From: an uncultured bacterium
GTDB taxonomy: Bacteria; Planctomycetota; UBA1135; GCA-002686595
Direction: 5' to 3'
NCBI GenBank assembly: GCA_902826945.1
Contig: CADEGS010000023.1
Span: forward strand, 1 to 32,039
DNA: 32,039 bases
The position numbers were made by a program, and so were the translations under genes. The notes beneath the pieces are model-generated. The model saw only the letters and a list, made by a program, of their open reading frames with translations, was not told the DNA's origin and made no database searches. Positions 7,533-16,252 of this stretch are shown one piece after another. Positions within the stretch are counted from its first letter, which is position 1. The number at the start of each line of letters is the position of its first letter.

Positions 7533-9523
7533 TACTTGCGCCACTCCGACTCGATCTTGCCGAAGAGCTTGTGCTTCTTCATCGAGAGCTGGACCTCGGC
7601 TTCCTCGCCCTTCTTCTTGGGCAGGTCGGTGTCCCACGGGAACCAGGCCACGGCGTAGTCGCCGTCGGCCGCGTTGATGTCCTCCTGGGCCGTCGCCGTG
7701 CGCATCTCCTCGGCCTTGCCGCCCTTCTTGCTGCCCGCCTTGCGCACGCTCGCCTCGGGCGTCACGACGCAGTTCCACAGGCGCTGGTAGGTCTCGCCGC
7801 CGCGCCCGCTGACGACCACGCTGTCGCCGACGACCGTGACCTTCTCGTCGGACTGCCGGACGCTGAACTCGAACCCGAAGGGCGCTCCGAGCTCGACCTT
7901 GACCGTCTGGCCGGCCGTCACCTCGTAGCTCCTGGCCTTCTCCGGCGGGACGATCAGCGCCTTCGCGATCTGCTCGCGCTTGCCCTTGCTGACGCGTCCG
8001 GTGATCAGGTAGTAGGTCCCGACCGGGACCTCCAGGCCCTTCTTCGCCTCCGGTCCGGTCAGGTCGAAGAAGGCGTCGCCGTAGCGCGTGACGCCCTGCA
8101 CGACCAGGTAGTCGGGCGTCAGGCCGGCGAAGTCGAGCGCGATCTTGCCGGTCTCCACGTCGGAGATCGGCGTGGCGGTCAGCTTCGTGCCCTCGATCGC
8201 GAGCTGGTACCAGGCGCCGCCGAGGTGCGCCACGGGGCTCCACGGCCGGGCGGCCTTCTCGTTCCCCACGCGCAGCGCGTCCATGTCCGCCTGGCCGGAG
8301 CCGGTCGGGAGGCAGCCGATGCTGGCCCAGTTCTTCACGGCGCTGCCGTAGACGCCGTCCATGTTGTCGTCGAAGACCTGCAGCGCGACGCCCTGCACCT
8401 CGCCCTTCAGGCTGCCCGCCGGCGCCGTGAAGATCTGCAGCTGGCGCTCGTCCGACACCATGTTCATGTCGAAGCCCTGGTAGCGGTCGCGCTCCAGGCC
8501 GATGCGCGCCAGGAAGCCCCAGGGCACGGCCTGCTCGCCGCTCCCGGCGGTGAAGGTGACGGACTCCGCCGAGCCCGTGAGCGGGATCGCCACGTCTCCC
8601 TCGCCGTCCGCGTCCGCGTCCACCTTGGCCTCGGCATAGGCGGTGCGCACGACGCGCGGCCCGTCGAAGTACGGGAAGCGCTCCTTGGCCTCCACCGCCC
8701 CCAGCGAGACCGCCGGCCACATCTGGTAGGCCTCGTCCGCGCAGTAGTACGGGCGCTGCGGGGACTCGAGGTTCTCGACCAGCGCGAAGGTCATGTCGAC
8801 GGTGACGGCGGACGCCAGCTCCGCCTCGCGCCGCGCCTTTCCGGCGAGCGTCCCCGTGAACTCCCCTTCGTCGCCGACGCCGGCGCCTTCCAGCACCTCG
8901 AGCCGCTCGGTGGCGCGCTCCAGCGCCGCGTCGCGCAGGCCGACTTCCTCTCGCAGCCGGATGCCCTGCTCGAAGGCGACGTACGACGCCTCGAGGTTGG
9001 CCTCGTCCTTCAGGTACTCCTCCTCGAAGCACCAGGCGCTGGTGATCCACGACTGCGACGCGTGGTAGAGGTCGCCCAGCTCGGCGAAGGCCTTGCCGTA
9101 GCTCTCCATCTCGTAGCCGATCGCGGGCAGGTCGCGGTAGGTGCGCTCCGCCAGCGCCTTGTCGTAGCGCTCGGCCTCCACGCCGTAGCGCTGGCGCAGC
9201 TCCAGCCAGCCCTTCTTCGTGCCGGGGCTCATCAGCGAGTAGTACTCGTACTGCTGGCGCACGAAGTCCGTGGCGAAGGCCGCCTTCCACGCCTTGCGCA
9301 GCGCGGCGAGCAGCGCCTCGCGCTCCTCGCCGGTGCGCTCGAGCAGCCCCTCGCACTCGGCCACGGTCACCTTGACCGCCTCGTCCTGGGCGGCCGTCAC
9401 GAGCGCGGTCATGCGCGCCTCGTCCTTGGCCGCCATGGCCTGGCGGAAGTCCTCGAGGAAGTCGGCCGGGGCGGGCCCGAGCCACGCGGCCAGGGCCAGG
9501 AGCGAAGCGATGCGGCTCTTCAT
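7532..9523 (-). CDS. Secreted protein of unknown function, 663 aa
   Basis: I do not recognise the family. The N-terminus (MKSR, a hydrophobic stretch, then APAD) is a Sec-type signal peptide with probable cleavage near residue 20. Residues 21-240 are mainly helical and charged, possibly repeat-like; residues 240-660 look beta-rich. Two acidic loops resemble EF-hand-type calcium loops: D302-x-D304-x-D306-G-E-G-D310 and D385-D-N-M-D389-G-V-Y. A phrase such as LPTGSGQADMDALRVGN suggests a conserved compact fold. The protein is probably periplasmic or surface-associated. It lies 97 bases after the rhomboid gene and overlaps serS by one base. No strong ribosome site precedes the ATG; the signal peptide supports the start. 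Confidence 0.7.
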   Translation of the reverse strand: MKSRIASLLALAAWLGPAPADFLEDFRQAMAAKDEARMTALVTAAQDEAVKVTVAECEGLLERTGEEREALLAALRKAWKAAFATDFVRQQYEYYSLMSPGTKKGWLELRQRYGVEAERYDKALAERTYRDLPAIGYEMESYGKAFAELGDLYHASQSWITSAWCFEEEYLKDEANLEASYVAFEQGIRLREEVGLRDAALERATERLEVLEGAGVGDEGEFTGTLAGKARREAELASAVTVDMTFALVENLESPQRPYYCADEAYQMWPAVSLGAVEAKERFPYFDGPRVVRTAYAEAKVDADADGEGDVAIPLTGSAESVTFTAGSGEQAVPWGFLARIGLERDRYQGFDMNMVSDERQLQIFTAPAGSLKGEVQGVALQVFDDNMDGVYGSAVKNWASIGCLPTGSGQADMDALRVGNEKAARPWSPVAHLGGAWYQLAIEGTKLTATPISDVETGKIALDFAGLTPDYLVVQGVTRYGDAFFDLTGPEAKKGLEVPVGTYYLITGRVSKGKREQIAKALIVPPEKARSYEVTAGQTVKVELGAPFGFEFSVRQSDEKVTVVGDSVVVSGRGGETYQRLWNCVVTPEASVRKAGSKKGGKAEEMRTATAQEDINAADGDYAVAWFPWDTDLPKKKGEEAEVQLSMKKHKLFGKIESEWRK

Positions 9524-9562
9524 GGTCGTTTCTGCGCCGCGAGGGCGGCCGGGTTCGAGCAG

Positions 9563-9590
9563 AGTGTAGCGCGCCGGGAAGGGCGCTCCA
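9563..9590 (-). promoter_or_regulatory. Possible sigma-70-like promoter before the secreted protein gene
   Basis: On the minus strand a TGGAGC hexamer (9590-9585) lies 16 bases before TACACT (9568-9563), which is about 40 bases from the ATG at 9523. This is one of the few AT-leaning spots in the 97-base gap. The -35 match is poor, so the call is weak. Confidence 0.2.
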
Positions 9591-9620
9591 GGGAGGCGGG
9601 CGCGAGGCGTAGGGGGTGCG

Positions 9621-10442
9621 TTACCGGCGCCGGGAGGTGCGCTTGAGGAAGGCCTTCTCGCGCGCGCTGAGCGACTGGATCCCCTCCCGGTTGATCTTGG
9701 CCAGGATGTCGTCCAGGCGCTCCTCGTCGTGGTCCCGCTGCTCCTCCTCGCGGCGGTGCTGCCAGCGCTCCACGACCTGCAGGGGGTCGCGCCAGACCAG
9801 CCCCTTGCGCGCGGCGACGAAGCCCACCGCGGCGCCGGCCAGGTGCGAGGTCCAGGAGACGTTCGAGCCCTGTCCCTTCAGGCTGTCGAGCGCACTGAAG
9901 ACGTCCATGCCGACGAAGATCAGAGCCATGACCTTCAGGGTCAGCGGGAAGATCAGGAAGATCACGCGCGTGTCCGGCCGCAGCACGGCCGTGGCGACCA
10001 CCACGGCCATCACTCCGCCGGACGCTCCGAGCGTCGTGGCCGGGCTGTTGGTCGCCACGCCGACGACGAGCGACAGGAGCCCGCCCGCGACGACCGCGAC
10101 CAGGTACAGCGCCAGGAAGGACCGCGAGCCCACGATCTCCTCCAGCATCGTGCCGAAGAAGTACAGGCCCAGCATGTTGAACAGGACGTGACCGAGCGCC
10201 ACGTGCAGGAAGCCGTAGGTCAGAGGCTGCCACACGGGCAGCTTCGGAAACCACTCCGACCACAGGGACGGCGTGACGCCCAGCACGTCGAGGGCCGCCC
10301 TCTGGAGCGAGCTGTCGAAGAAGTCCGCGAAGTACAAGACCAGCCAGACCGCGACGTTCGCGAGCAGCAGCCGGCGCACCATCGGCGTCAAGGACGGCAT
10401 GGCGAGCTGGGTCCCCGCTCCGAACGAGTCGTTCCAGCCCAT
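9621..10442 (-). CDS. Rhomboid-family intramembrane serine protease
   Basis: Intramembrane protease of 273 aa that would cleave transmembrane substrates. Six or so hydrophobic segments are visible. The catalytic dyad is recognisable: Ser141 in GASGG and His200 in TSHLAGAAVG. The HxxxxHxxxN motif of helix 2 (H80, H85, N89) is also present. After the membrane core a charged linker leads to a C-terminal segment (about 240-272, LDDILAKINREGIQSLS then REKAFLKR) that matches the DUF6576-type tail often fused to bacterial rhomboids. A GAGG lies about 8 bases before the ATG. folD ends 10 bases upstream, so the genes are probably co-transcribed. The substrate is unknown. Confidence 0.9.
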   Translation of the reverse strand: MGWNDSFGAGTQLAMPSLTPMVRRLLLANVAVWLVLYFADFFDSSLQRAALDVLGVTPSLWSEWFPKLPVWQPLTYGFLHVALGHVLFNMLGLYFFGTMLEEIVGSRSFLALYLVAVVAGGLLSLVVGVATNSPATTLGASGGVMAVVVATAVLRPDTRVIFLIFPLTLKVMALIFVGMDVFSALDSLKGQGSNVSWTSHLAGAAVGFVAARKGLVWRDPLQVVERWQHRREEEQRDHDEERLDDILAKINREGIQSLSAREKAFLKRTSRRR

Positions 10443-10452
10443 CGCAAGCCCC

Positions 10453-11319
10453 TCAGACGCCGTGCAGGCGCGCGGCGGCGCGGGCGGTATTGGCGAGCAG
10501 CATCGCGATCGTCATCGGGCCGATGCCGCCGGGCACCGGCGTGATCGCGCCCGCCACCTCGCTCACCTCGTCGAAGGCCACGTCCCCCTTCAGGCTGCCG
10601 TCCGCGGCGCGGTTGATGCCCACGTCGAGCACGACCGCGCCGGGCTTCACCCAGCTCGCGCGCACGAGCTCGGCGCGACCGACCGCGGCGACCAGCAGGT
10701 CCGCCTCGCGCGCGATGGCCGGCAGGTCGCGCGAGCGCGAGTGGCAGATCGTGACCGTCGCGTCGCGCCGCAGCAGCAGGCCCGCCAGCGGCTTGCCCAC
10801 GAGCTGCGAGCGCCCGACCACGACCGCGCGCGCGCCGGCCAGCTCGATCCCGTGCCGGTCGCAGAGCTCCAGGCAGCCCGCCGGCGTGCAGGGGACGAGC
10901 CCGTCCTCGCCGCGCCACAGCGCGGCGACGTTGGCCGGGTGCAGCCCGTCGACGTCTTTCTGGGGGTCGATCGCGCGCAGGAGCGGATCGGCGTCGAGCG
11001 GCGCGGGCAGCGGGAGCTGGAGCAGGATGCCGTGCACGCCCGCGTCGCGGTTGAGCGCGACGAGCGCGGCGTGCAGGTCGGCCTGCGCCACCGTCGCGGG
11101 CAGGCGCAGCGTGCGCACCTCGAAGCCCGCCTCGCGCGCGGCGCGGTCCTTGTTGCGCACGTAGACGAGGCTGGCCGGGTCCTCGCCCACGATCACCACC
11201 GCGAGCCCCGGACGCACGCCGCGCTCGCGCAGCCCGCCCACGCGCTGCGCGACCTCCGCGCGCACCGCGCGCGCGGTGGCCTTGCCGTCCAGGACGCGCG
11301 CTCCCGTCACGCTCGTCAC
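10453..11319 (-). CDS. folD: Bifunctional methylenetetrahydrofolate dehydrogenase/cyclohydrolase FolD
   Basis: Cytoplasmic one-carbon enzyme interconverting 5,10-methylene-, methenyl- and 10-formyl-tetrahydrofolate with NADP. The 288-aa length is normal. Visible signatures: the catalytic YVRNKDRAA (Tyr and Lys), QLPLP, DGLHPANVA, the Rossmann segment VVVGRSQLVGKPLAGLLL, and the C-terminal PVPGGIGPMT. The GTG at 11319 is chosen over the GTG at 11310 because GGAGG lies 4 bases before it. This GTG overlaps the ccsA stop (GTGA). Its place next to cytochrome c assembly genes looks like operon packing rather than a pathway link. Confidence 0.96.
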   Translation of the reverse strand: MTSVTGARVLDGKATARAVRAEVAQRVGGLRERGVRPGLAVVIVGEDPASLVYVRNKDRAAREAGFEVRTLRLPATVAQADLHAALVALNRDAGVHGILLQLPLPAPLDADPLLRAIDPQKDVDGLHPANVAALWRGEDGLVPCTPAGCLELCDRHGIELAGARAVVVGRSQLVGKPLAGLLLRRDATVTICHSRSRDLPAIAREADLLVAAVGRAELVRASWVKPGAVVLDVGINRAADGSLKGDVAFDEVSEVAGAITPVPGGIGPMTIAMLLANTARAAARLHGV

Positions 11320-12443
11320 CGGCCCTCCTCGAGGCGCGCGGACTCCTCGCGCTCGGCCGTCGCGCCCTGCATGCCCTCGCGCGGCGTCACGCCGTCGTCG
11401 GTGTAGCGGTGCAGGCTCTTCTGGCTGTCGGGCATGTACCCGAAGAGCTGGAACGTGATCAGGACGGACAGCGCGCCGCCCATCAGGACGGCCATGGCCT
11501 TCTCGCCGCGGTAGCCGCCCAGCATGCGCAGGTGGATGTACACGACGTACACGAGCCAGGTGATCAGCGCCGAGTTCTCCTTGCTGTCCCAGCCCCAGTA
11601 GTTGGCCCAGGCGTCCTGCGCCCAGAAGGCGCCCATGAAGAGCCCGGCCGTCAGGAACGGGATGCCGATCGAGAACGAGCGGTAGCTCAGCACGTCCATC
11701 TTCTTCTCGAGGTCCTGGAAGAACGCCCGCTCCGGCAGCACGCCGGCCGCCTTGCACAGCACCAGGACCAGGCCCACGAGCAGGAGCAGCGGCGCCGTCA
11801 TCCAATGCGCGAAGGGCACCAGCGTCATCAGCGCGAGGATCGCGAGCTGCGAGGCCAGCGAGCGCCCGCCGCGCAGCACCCCGCCCCAGAAGCGCATGCA
11901 GAAGTAGACGATCGTGACCACGCCGGCGATGAAGAGCAGGGTGTAGCTGAAGATCAGCGACACGAGGTGCGGCGGGAACCAGTACGACTGGAGCGCCGGC
12001 GGGAGGTCGCGCTGGGCGGTCGAGAGGGTCGAGGAGTAGTACAGGAGCAGCGCCTCGGACGCCGCGATGATCACGATCAGCCCGTCCGCGAGCGCGGTCC
12101 AGCGCCACCCGATGCGCTCGAGCTGCAGCGCGTTCACCACGGTGAACAGCGCGAGCAGCATGATCCAGCCGGACATCGCGAGCACCTCGCTCATCGTCTG
12201 GCTGGGGAAGTGGTTGACCTCGACGTAGCGGCTCCAGATCGCCGCGAACCCCGCCCCGGCGGCGAGCAGGACGAAGAGCAGCGTGATGGCCCGCGGCGTG
12301 CGCCGCGACCACAGCGCCGTGCGCGCCAGCGAGACCAGGGCCGAGAGCCCCGCCACGCCGGAGAGGAGCACCATGATCCGCAGCCAGCGGGCAGAGGCCA
12401 GGATCCCGTCCGCGAAGGGGTCGAACGACTGCAGCGCGCTCAT
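11316..12443 (-). CDS. ccsA: Cytochrome c biogenesis protein CcsA/CcsB (heme handling)
   Basis: Polytopic membrane protein (375 aa) of the system II (Ccs) cytochrome c maturation pathway, which carries heme across the membrane for attachment to apocytochromes. The tryptophan-rich WWD signature is clear at 279-297 (WANYWGWDSKENSALITW). It is flanked by candidate heme-ligand histidines H159 (PPHLVSLIFSY) and H304 (VYIHL). An earlier HFPSQTMSE segment (H78) matches the conserved N-terminal loop of this family. Eight or so membrane segments are visible. The ATG overlaps the stop of the ResB-like gene (ATGA), so the two partner subunits are encoded together. A cytoplasmic tail of about 35 charged residues ends the protein. 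Confidence 0.93.
   Translation of the reverse strand: MSALQSFDPFADGILASARWLRIMVLLSGVAGLSALVSLARTALWSRRTPRAITLLFVLLAAGAGFAAIWSRYVEVNHFPSQTMSEVLAMSGWIMLLALFTVVNALQLERIGWRWTALADGLIVIIAASEALLLYYSSTLSTAQRDLPPALQSYWFPPHLVSLIFSYTLLFIAGVVTIVYFCMRFWGGVLRGGRSLASQLAILALMTLVPFAHWMTAPLLLLVGLVLVLCKAAGVLPERAFFQDLEKKMDVLSYRSFSIGIPFLTAGLFMGAFWAQDAWANYWGWDSKENSALITWLVYVVYIHLRMLGGYRGEKAMAVLMGGALSVLITFQLFGYMPDSQKSLHRYTDDGVTPREGMQGATAEREESARLEEGR
11324..11328 (-). promoter_or_regulatory. Ribosome binding site deciding the folD start
   Basis: A perfect GGAGG on the minus strand lies 4 bases upstream of the GTG at 11319, inside the 3' end of ccsA. The next in-frame GTG (11310) would be 13 bases away, so the first is preferred. 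Confidence 0.7.
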
Positions 12444-15256
12444 GTCCTTGCCACCTTGTCCCAGCCCAGCACGAGGGGACGCACGAGGAAAGCCACGACC
12501 ATGCCGGCGATGATCGTGTACATCCCGGCCAGGACGATCGGGATGCCGGGGTCGTAGACCACGCCCACGCCGGAGTAGGTCGGCTGGTCGGCGCGCGCGT
12601 CGGTCTGGAAGAAGCGATAGCCCTTGTACTTGAAGTAGTCGTTGACGCGGATCTCGCGCGCGCTCTCCGGCCCGATCGGCACCTCGCGCAGGGCGCCCTG
12701 CGCGTCGCGCTCGAGCACCGCCAGCACGCTGCGCCACTCGAACGGCAGCACCTCGGTGTTCTCGAGGAAGTGCAGCAGGACCTTGCCGTCGCCCGACGAC
12801 CAGAGGTTCGACGAGGCCGCCTCCGTGCTCGCCATCTCGACCCGCTCGGAGACCTCCTGCGGCGTGCCGGGGAAGCGCACGACCTCCACGACGAGGCCGC
12901 GCGGCTCGGTGGCGTAGAAGGCCTCGTCCCAGCCGTCCGGGCGCGCCGGCGCCTCGGGGAAGACGAGGTTCTTCGTCAGCCAGGCCTCCTCGAGCACCTG
13001 CAGCGGCACGAGCGGGTGGTCGCCGGGCAAGGGCAGCGGCTCGCCGGCCTGCACCGGCCAGCGCTCGCCGCTCTCGCTCAGGAGCTCGGGGGCGCTGCCG
13101 TGCCCCCAGCGCAGCACGTAGCGCGGCGGGCCCGGCGCGACCCAGTCGTCCCAGCGCAGGCGCAGGACGAGGTCCGGATAGGCGTACTCGCGCTGGCGGC
13201 CGTGCTCGACGTCGTCGACGTCCTCGAGCAGGATCCGACGCTCGGAAGGCCGGCCGTCCTCCGGCACGACGTCCACCCACACCGCGGCCAGGCCGTTGGG
13301 CTGCGCGGCCAGCGGGCGCGGGTCGGTCGAGCCGTCGCGCGAGGTGTACTCCCGCCGCAGGTCCGCGGAGGCCGCCTGGAAGCGCAGCCGGTAACCCGAG
13401 GCCAGCGCGACCTCCTCGCCCAGGCGCACGGGCACGGTCTCGTCGGGCGCGTCCACGCCGCGCACGCTCGCCTCCAGGGTCCCCACCGTGGCGACGCGGT
13501 CGTCGCCGCGCGGGAACGCGGACTCGCCGTCGGCGCCGAACACGGCGCCCAGGCGGTACGCGCCGTCCGGCCCCGCGTGCGGGAAGCGCACGCGGTCGTA
13601 GGCGGGCATCAGGACGCGCCGGTCGCCCTCCTGCGCCGGGTCGCGCAGTCCGCCGACCTCGAGCTCGGCCACGGGCCCCCAGCTCTCCTGGCCCGTGTCC
13701 GTCGCCGAGACGAAGGGCATCCCGACGTGCGCCCGATCGTGGAGCGCGAGCACGCGCAGCGCCAGGCGCGGGCGCAGGCGCCCCTGCTCGTCCTCGGCGA
13801 AGTCGAGCTCGATCGTGCGCCCCGGCCACAGCGTGTAGCGCGGGACGCGCGAGCTGAAGTGCTCGTCGGCGAAGTACACCTCGAGCGCGGGCCAGTCGCG
13901 GCGCGCGAAGCGGTCGAGGCGCACGTGGAAGGGCATGCGCGCCAGCTTGGTCGGGTCGAAGTGGCGCAGGTACGTGTCCGACGGCGGCTCGCCCAGGTAC
14001 AGCGGCAGGAGCCCGCGGTCGGTGAGCAGCTTGCTCACCAGCCCACCCGCCAGGAGCACGAGCACGCCGGCGTGCACGATCACGAAGCCGACCTTGTTGA
14101 GCGACAGCGACGAGCGCAGGCCGCCCTTGAACGTGTTGAAGGCCACCGCCACGCCGAGCAGCGCCAGCAGCCCGGCGAACCAGCTCGACTTGTACGTGCG
14201 GTTCAGGTCCAGGAGCGTCGCGACCTCGAAGGCGCGCCAGAAGGCGTCCTCGTGGTCGTGGATCAGCTGCCCGATCTCCTGCACCTTGGCCTGCCCCTGG
14301 AAGGCGGCCTTCATCTGCTTGGAGCGGTTGTCGCGCTCCTCGACGCCGTACTTGCGGCCGAACGAGTCGAGGCCCGCGGCGGCCTGCGGCGGGATCTCGG
14401 CCGAGGGCATCCCGATCCCGTACAGGTGCAGCAGGTGGTAGACGAAGTACCCCTCCGCCCAGCGGAAGGCCTGGTACTGCTCGTTCCCGTCCTGCATCGC
14501 GGCCGGCAGCTTCTGGTATCCGAAGCGCCGGAACTGCTCGTAGTCCTGGCGCTCCTTGGCCAGGTCCACGCGCTGCAGCGGGTCCTCGAAGCCATCGATC
14601 TGCGGCACGAGCACGCCGACCGCGACCGCCGCCAGCGTCAGCACGACCAGCGTCACGCCCACGTACATCGAGCGGAAGAAGCGCCGCAGCGCGCCGCGCT
14701 GCGTCCACAGGAACCCGCCGGCCGAGAGGAAGAAGCAGCACAGGACGACGTCCTGCAGGCCGAAGCCGTGCTCGCGCACGTGGTCGCGCGGGAAGGTCAG
14801 CCAGCCGACCGGACCGCGCTGCTGCCAGGAGGCCTTGGCGCTCAGCCAGTAGGGCTGCGCGAGCACCCCCAGCGCCTGCGCCACCAGCAAGAGCAGGAGC
14901 ACGAGCGTCGCCGCCGAGGCGAAGTCCCACGTGCGCGGCCGCCGCTCGTCGGGCAGGAAGAGGGCCAGGAGGCCGTAGGCGAAGCAGAGCAGGAGCCCCG
15001 CGCCCGCGGCCACCGCGCGCGGCGCCGCGCCAGCCGGCCCGCCCGCGAACGCCGCGTCGAAGATCGCGCTGCCGAGGACCAGCGCCGCGCCGAGCGCGGC
15101 CCCGCCGAGGAAGAGCGCGCGCCACAGGCGCACGCTCCCGCCCAGGCGCCGCGCCAGCACGCCGCACACGCCCGCCACGACGCGGCTCGCGCGCTCCCGC
15201 CGCCAGCCGCCCTCGTTCCCGGCCGGCGCCGGCCCCGCCGCGTCGGATGCCCGCAT
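12440..15256 (-). CDS. resB: PspC-like domain fused to large ResB-like cytochrome c biogenesis protein
   Basis: Membrane protein of 938 aa, the likely partner of CcsA in system II cytochrome c maturation. Residues about 22-68 resemble a PspC domain (RVVAGVCGVLARRLGG then RLWRALFLGGAAL). Several membrane segments follow. The ResB-like core starts near residue 360 with a WFAGLLALLGVAVAFNTFK helix and an IVHAGVLVLLAGG helix. A long periplasmic region of more than 400 residues comes next, then NDYFKYKGYRFFQTDA, YDPGIPIVLAGM and a last helix, which is the typical ResB ending. ResB proteins are usually about 450-650 aa, so this one is long. The ATG at 15256 is chosen because GGAGGAG precedes it; a TTG at 15268 would give four extra residues. 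Confidence 0.82.
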   Translation of the reverse strand: MRASDAAGPAPAGNEGGWRRERASRVVAGVCGVLARRLGGSVRLWRALFLGGAALGAALVLGSAIFDAAFAGGPAGAAPRAVAAGAGLLLCFAYGLLALFLPDERRPRTWDFASAATLVLLLLLVAQALGVLAQPYWLSAKASWQQRGPVGWLTFPRDHVREHGFGLQDVVLCCFFLSAGGFLWTQRGALRRFFRSMYVGVTLVVLTLAAVAVGVLVPQIDGFEDPLQRVDLAKERQDYEQFRRFGYQKLPAAMQDGNEQYQAFRWAEGYFVYHLLHLYGIGMPSAEIPPQAAAGLDSFGRKYGVEERDNRSKQMKAAFQGQAKVQEIGQLIHDHEDAFWRAFEVATLLDLNRTYKSSWFAGLLALLGVAVAFNTFKGGLRSSLSLNKVGFVIVHAGVLVLLAGGLVSKLLTDRGLLPLYLGEPPSDTYLRHFDPTKLARMPFHVRLDRFARRDWPALEVYFADEHFSSRVPRYTLWPGRTIELDFAEDEQGRLRPRLALRVLALHDRAHVGMPFVSATDTGQESWGPVAELEVGGLRDPAQEGDRRVLMPAYDRVRFPHAGPDGAYRLGAVFGADGESAFPRGDDRVATVGTLEASVRGVDAPDETVPVRLGEEVALASGYRLRFQAASADLRREYTSRDGSTDPRPLAAQPNGLAAVWVDVVPEDGRPSERRILLEDVDDVEHGRQREYAYPDLVLRLRWDDWVAPGPPRYVLRWGHGSAPELLSESGERWPVQAGEPLPLPGDHPLVPLQVLEEAWLTKNLVFPEAPARPDGWDEAFYATEPRGLVVEVVRFPGTPQEVSERVEMASTEAASSNLWSSGDGKVLLHFLENTEVLPFEWRSVLAVLERDAQGALREVPIGPESAREIRVNDYFKYKGYRFFQTDARADQPTYSGVGVVYDPGIPIVLAGMYTIIAGMVVAFLVRPLVLGWDKVART

Positions 15257-15259
15257 GCG

Positions 15260-15266
15260 CTCCTCC
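15260..15266 (-). promoter_or_regulatory. Ribosome binding site deciding the ResB-like start
   Basis: GGAGGAG on the minus strand, with 5 bases between the GGAGG core and the ATG at 15256. Using the TTG at 15268 instead would put this site inside the coding region, so ATG is preferred. Confidence 0.7.
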
Positions 15267-15271
15267 AAGGC

Positions 15272-16252
15272 CTAGAAGCTCCGCTGCAGCACGAAGTCGG
15301 TGATGCCCTCCATCGCCGCGCGGGCGCTCGTCCGCCCGAGCTGCGACAGGCGAGAGCGCGCGCGCACGACGAGGGCGCGCGCGCGTCCGGCCGCGAACTC
15401 GAGCCCGGCGCCGAGGTCGCACGCCTCGCGCAGGGCCGCGGCGCGCTGCTCCACGGCCGGGCTGGTGTAGACGTCGCGGATCGTCGCGCGCGTGCGCTCG
15501 TCGGCGCCGGCGTAGACGAACAGGACGGGCAGCGTCACCTTGCCGTCCTCGACGTCGGTGCCGGCGGTCTTGCCCAGCGCGGCCTCGGTCGCGGTCAGGT
15601 CGAGGCAGTCGTCAACGATCTGGAAGGCGAGCCCGATCTCGGTGCCGAAGGCGCGCATCTCGCGCCCCAGCTCCTCGTTGCCGCCCGGGTAGCGCGCGCC
15701 GAGCTCGCAGGCCGAGCCGTACAGGCTGGCGGTCTTCGCGGCGCAGATCGTCTCGTAGCTGGCGAGCGACATCTCGAAGTCGTAGCGGCGCGTGGACTGC
15801 TCGATCTCGCCCACGCACAGCCGGCGCGTCGTCTCGGCCAGGAGCGTGCTGCACAGCCGCGAGGAGAGCGTCGTCGAGAGCGCGAACGCGCGCGCGTACA
15901 GGAAGTCGCCGAGCAGCACGGCCACCTGGTTGTCCCAGCGCTGGTTGACGCACGCCACGCGCCGCCGCACCTGCGCCCCGTCCAGGATGTCGTCGTGCAC
16001 CAGCGTGGCCAGGTGGATCATCTCGACGATCGCCGCCACCGCGGCGTGCTCGTCGGTCGTGTTGCCGGTGGCCTCGCCCGACAGGAGCACCAGCGCCCCG
16101 CGCAGCTGCTTGCCGTGGAAGCGGTCCACGTGGGCGATCATGTCGCGCACCGCCGGCGAGGGGTCGGCGGTCTGCTCGCGCAGGATCGCGCGCATGCGCT
16201 CGACGCCGTCGGCGACGGGCGCCAGGAGCTCGGCCAGGGGCGCGCTGCTCAT
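15272..16252 (-). CDS. All-trans polyprenyl diphosphate synthase
   Basis: Isoprenoid chain-elongating enzyme of 326 aa that condenses isopentenyl diphosphate onto an allylic diphosphate, probably to make the side chain of menaquinone or ubiquinone. Both Asp-rich motifs are present: DDILD (87-91), followed by RRR, and DDCLD (214-218). The GKQLRGALVLL segment (47-57) and the GTDVEDGKVTLPVL segment (231-244) match the IspB/HepS/octaprenyl group. The small residues before the first motif suggest a long-chain product; the exact length cannot be read from sequence. The ATG overlaps the mobA stop (ATGA), and the ResB-like gene starts 15 bases downstream, linking quinone supply to cytochrome c assembly. 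Confidence 0.92.
   Translation of the reverse strand: MSSAPLAELLAPVADGVERMRAILREQTADPSPAVRDMIAHVDRFHGKQLRGALVLLSGEATGNTTDEHAAVAAIVEMIHLATLVHDDILDGAQVRRRVACVNQRWDNQVAVLLGDFLYARAFALSTTLSSRLCSTLLAETTRRLCVGEIEQSTRRYDFEMSLASYETICAAKTASLYGSACELGARYPGGNEELGREMRAFGTEIGLAFQIVDDCLDLTATEAALGKTAGTDVEDGKVTLPVLFVYAGADERTRATIRDVYTSPAVEQRAAALREACDLGAGLEFAAGRARALVVRARSRLSQLGRTSARAAMEGITDFVLQRSF

Noticed and set aside
5610..7658. Long open frame across the convergent gspJ/serS junction on the + strand
   Set aside because: It overlaps both gspJ and serS in other frames, is rich in R, A and P as expected for a shadow in GC-rich DNA, and shows no family motif.
15257..15268. TTG start for the ResB-like gene at 15268
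   Set aside because: A strong GGAGGAG would then lie inside the coding region; it sits ideally in front of the ATG at 15256.
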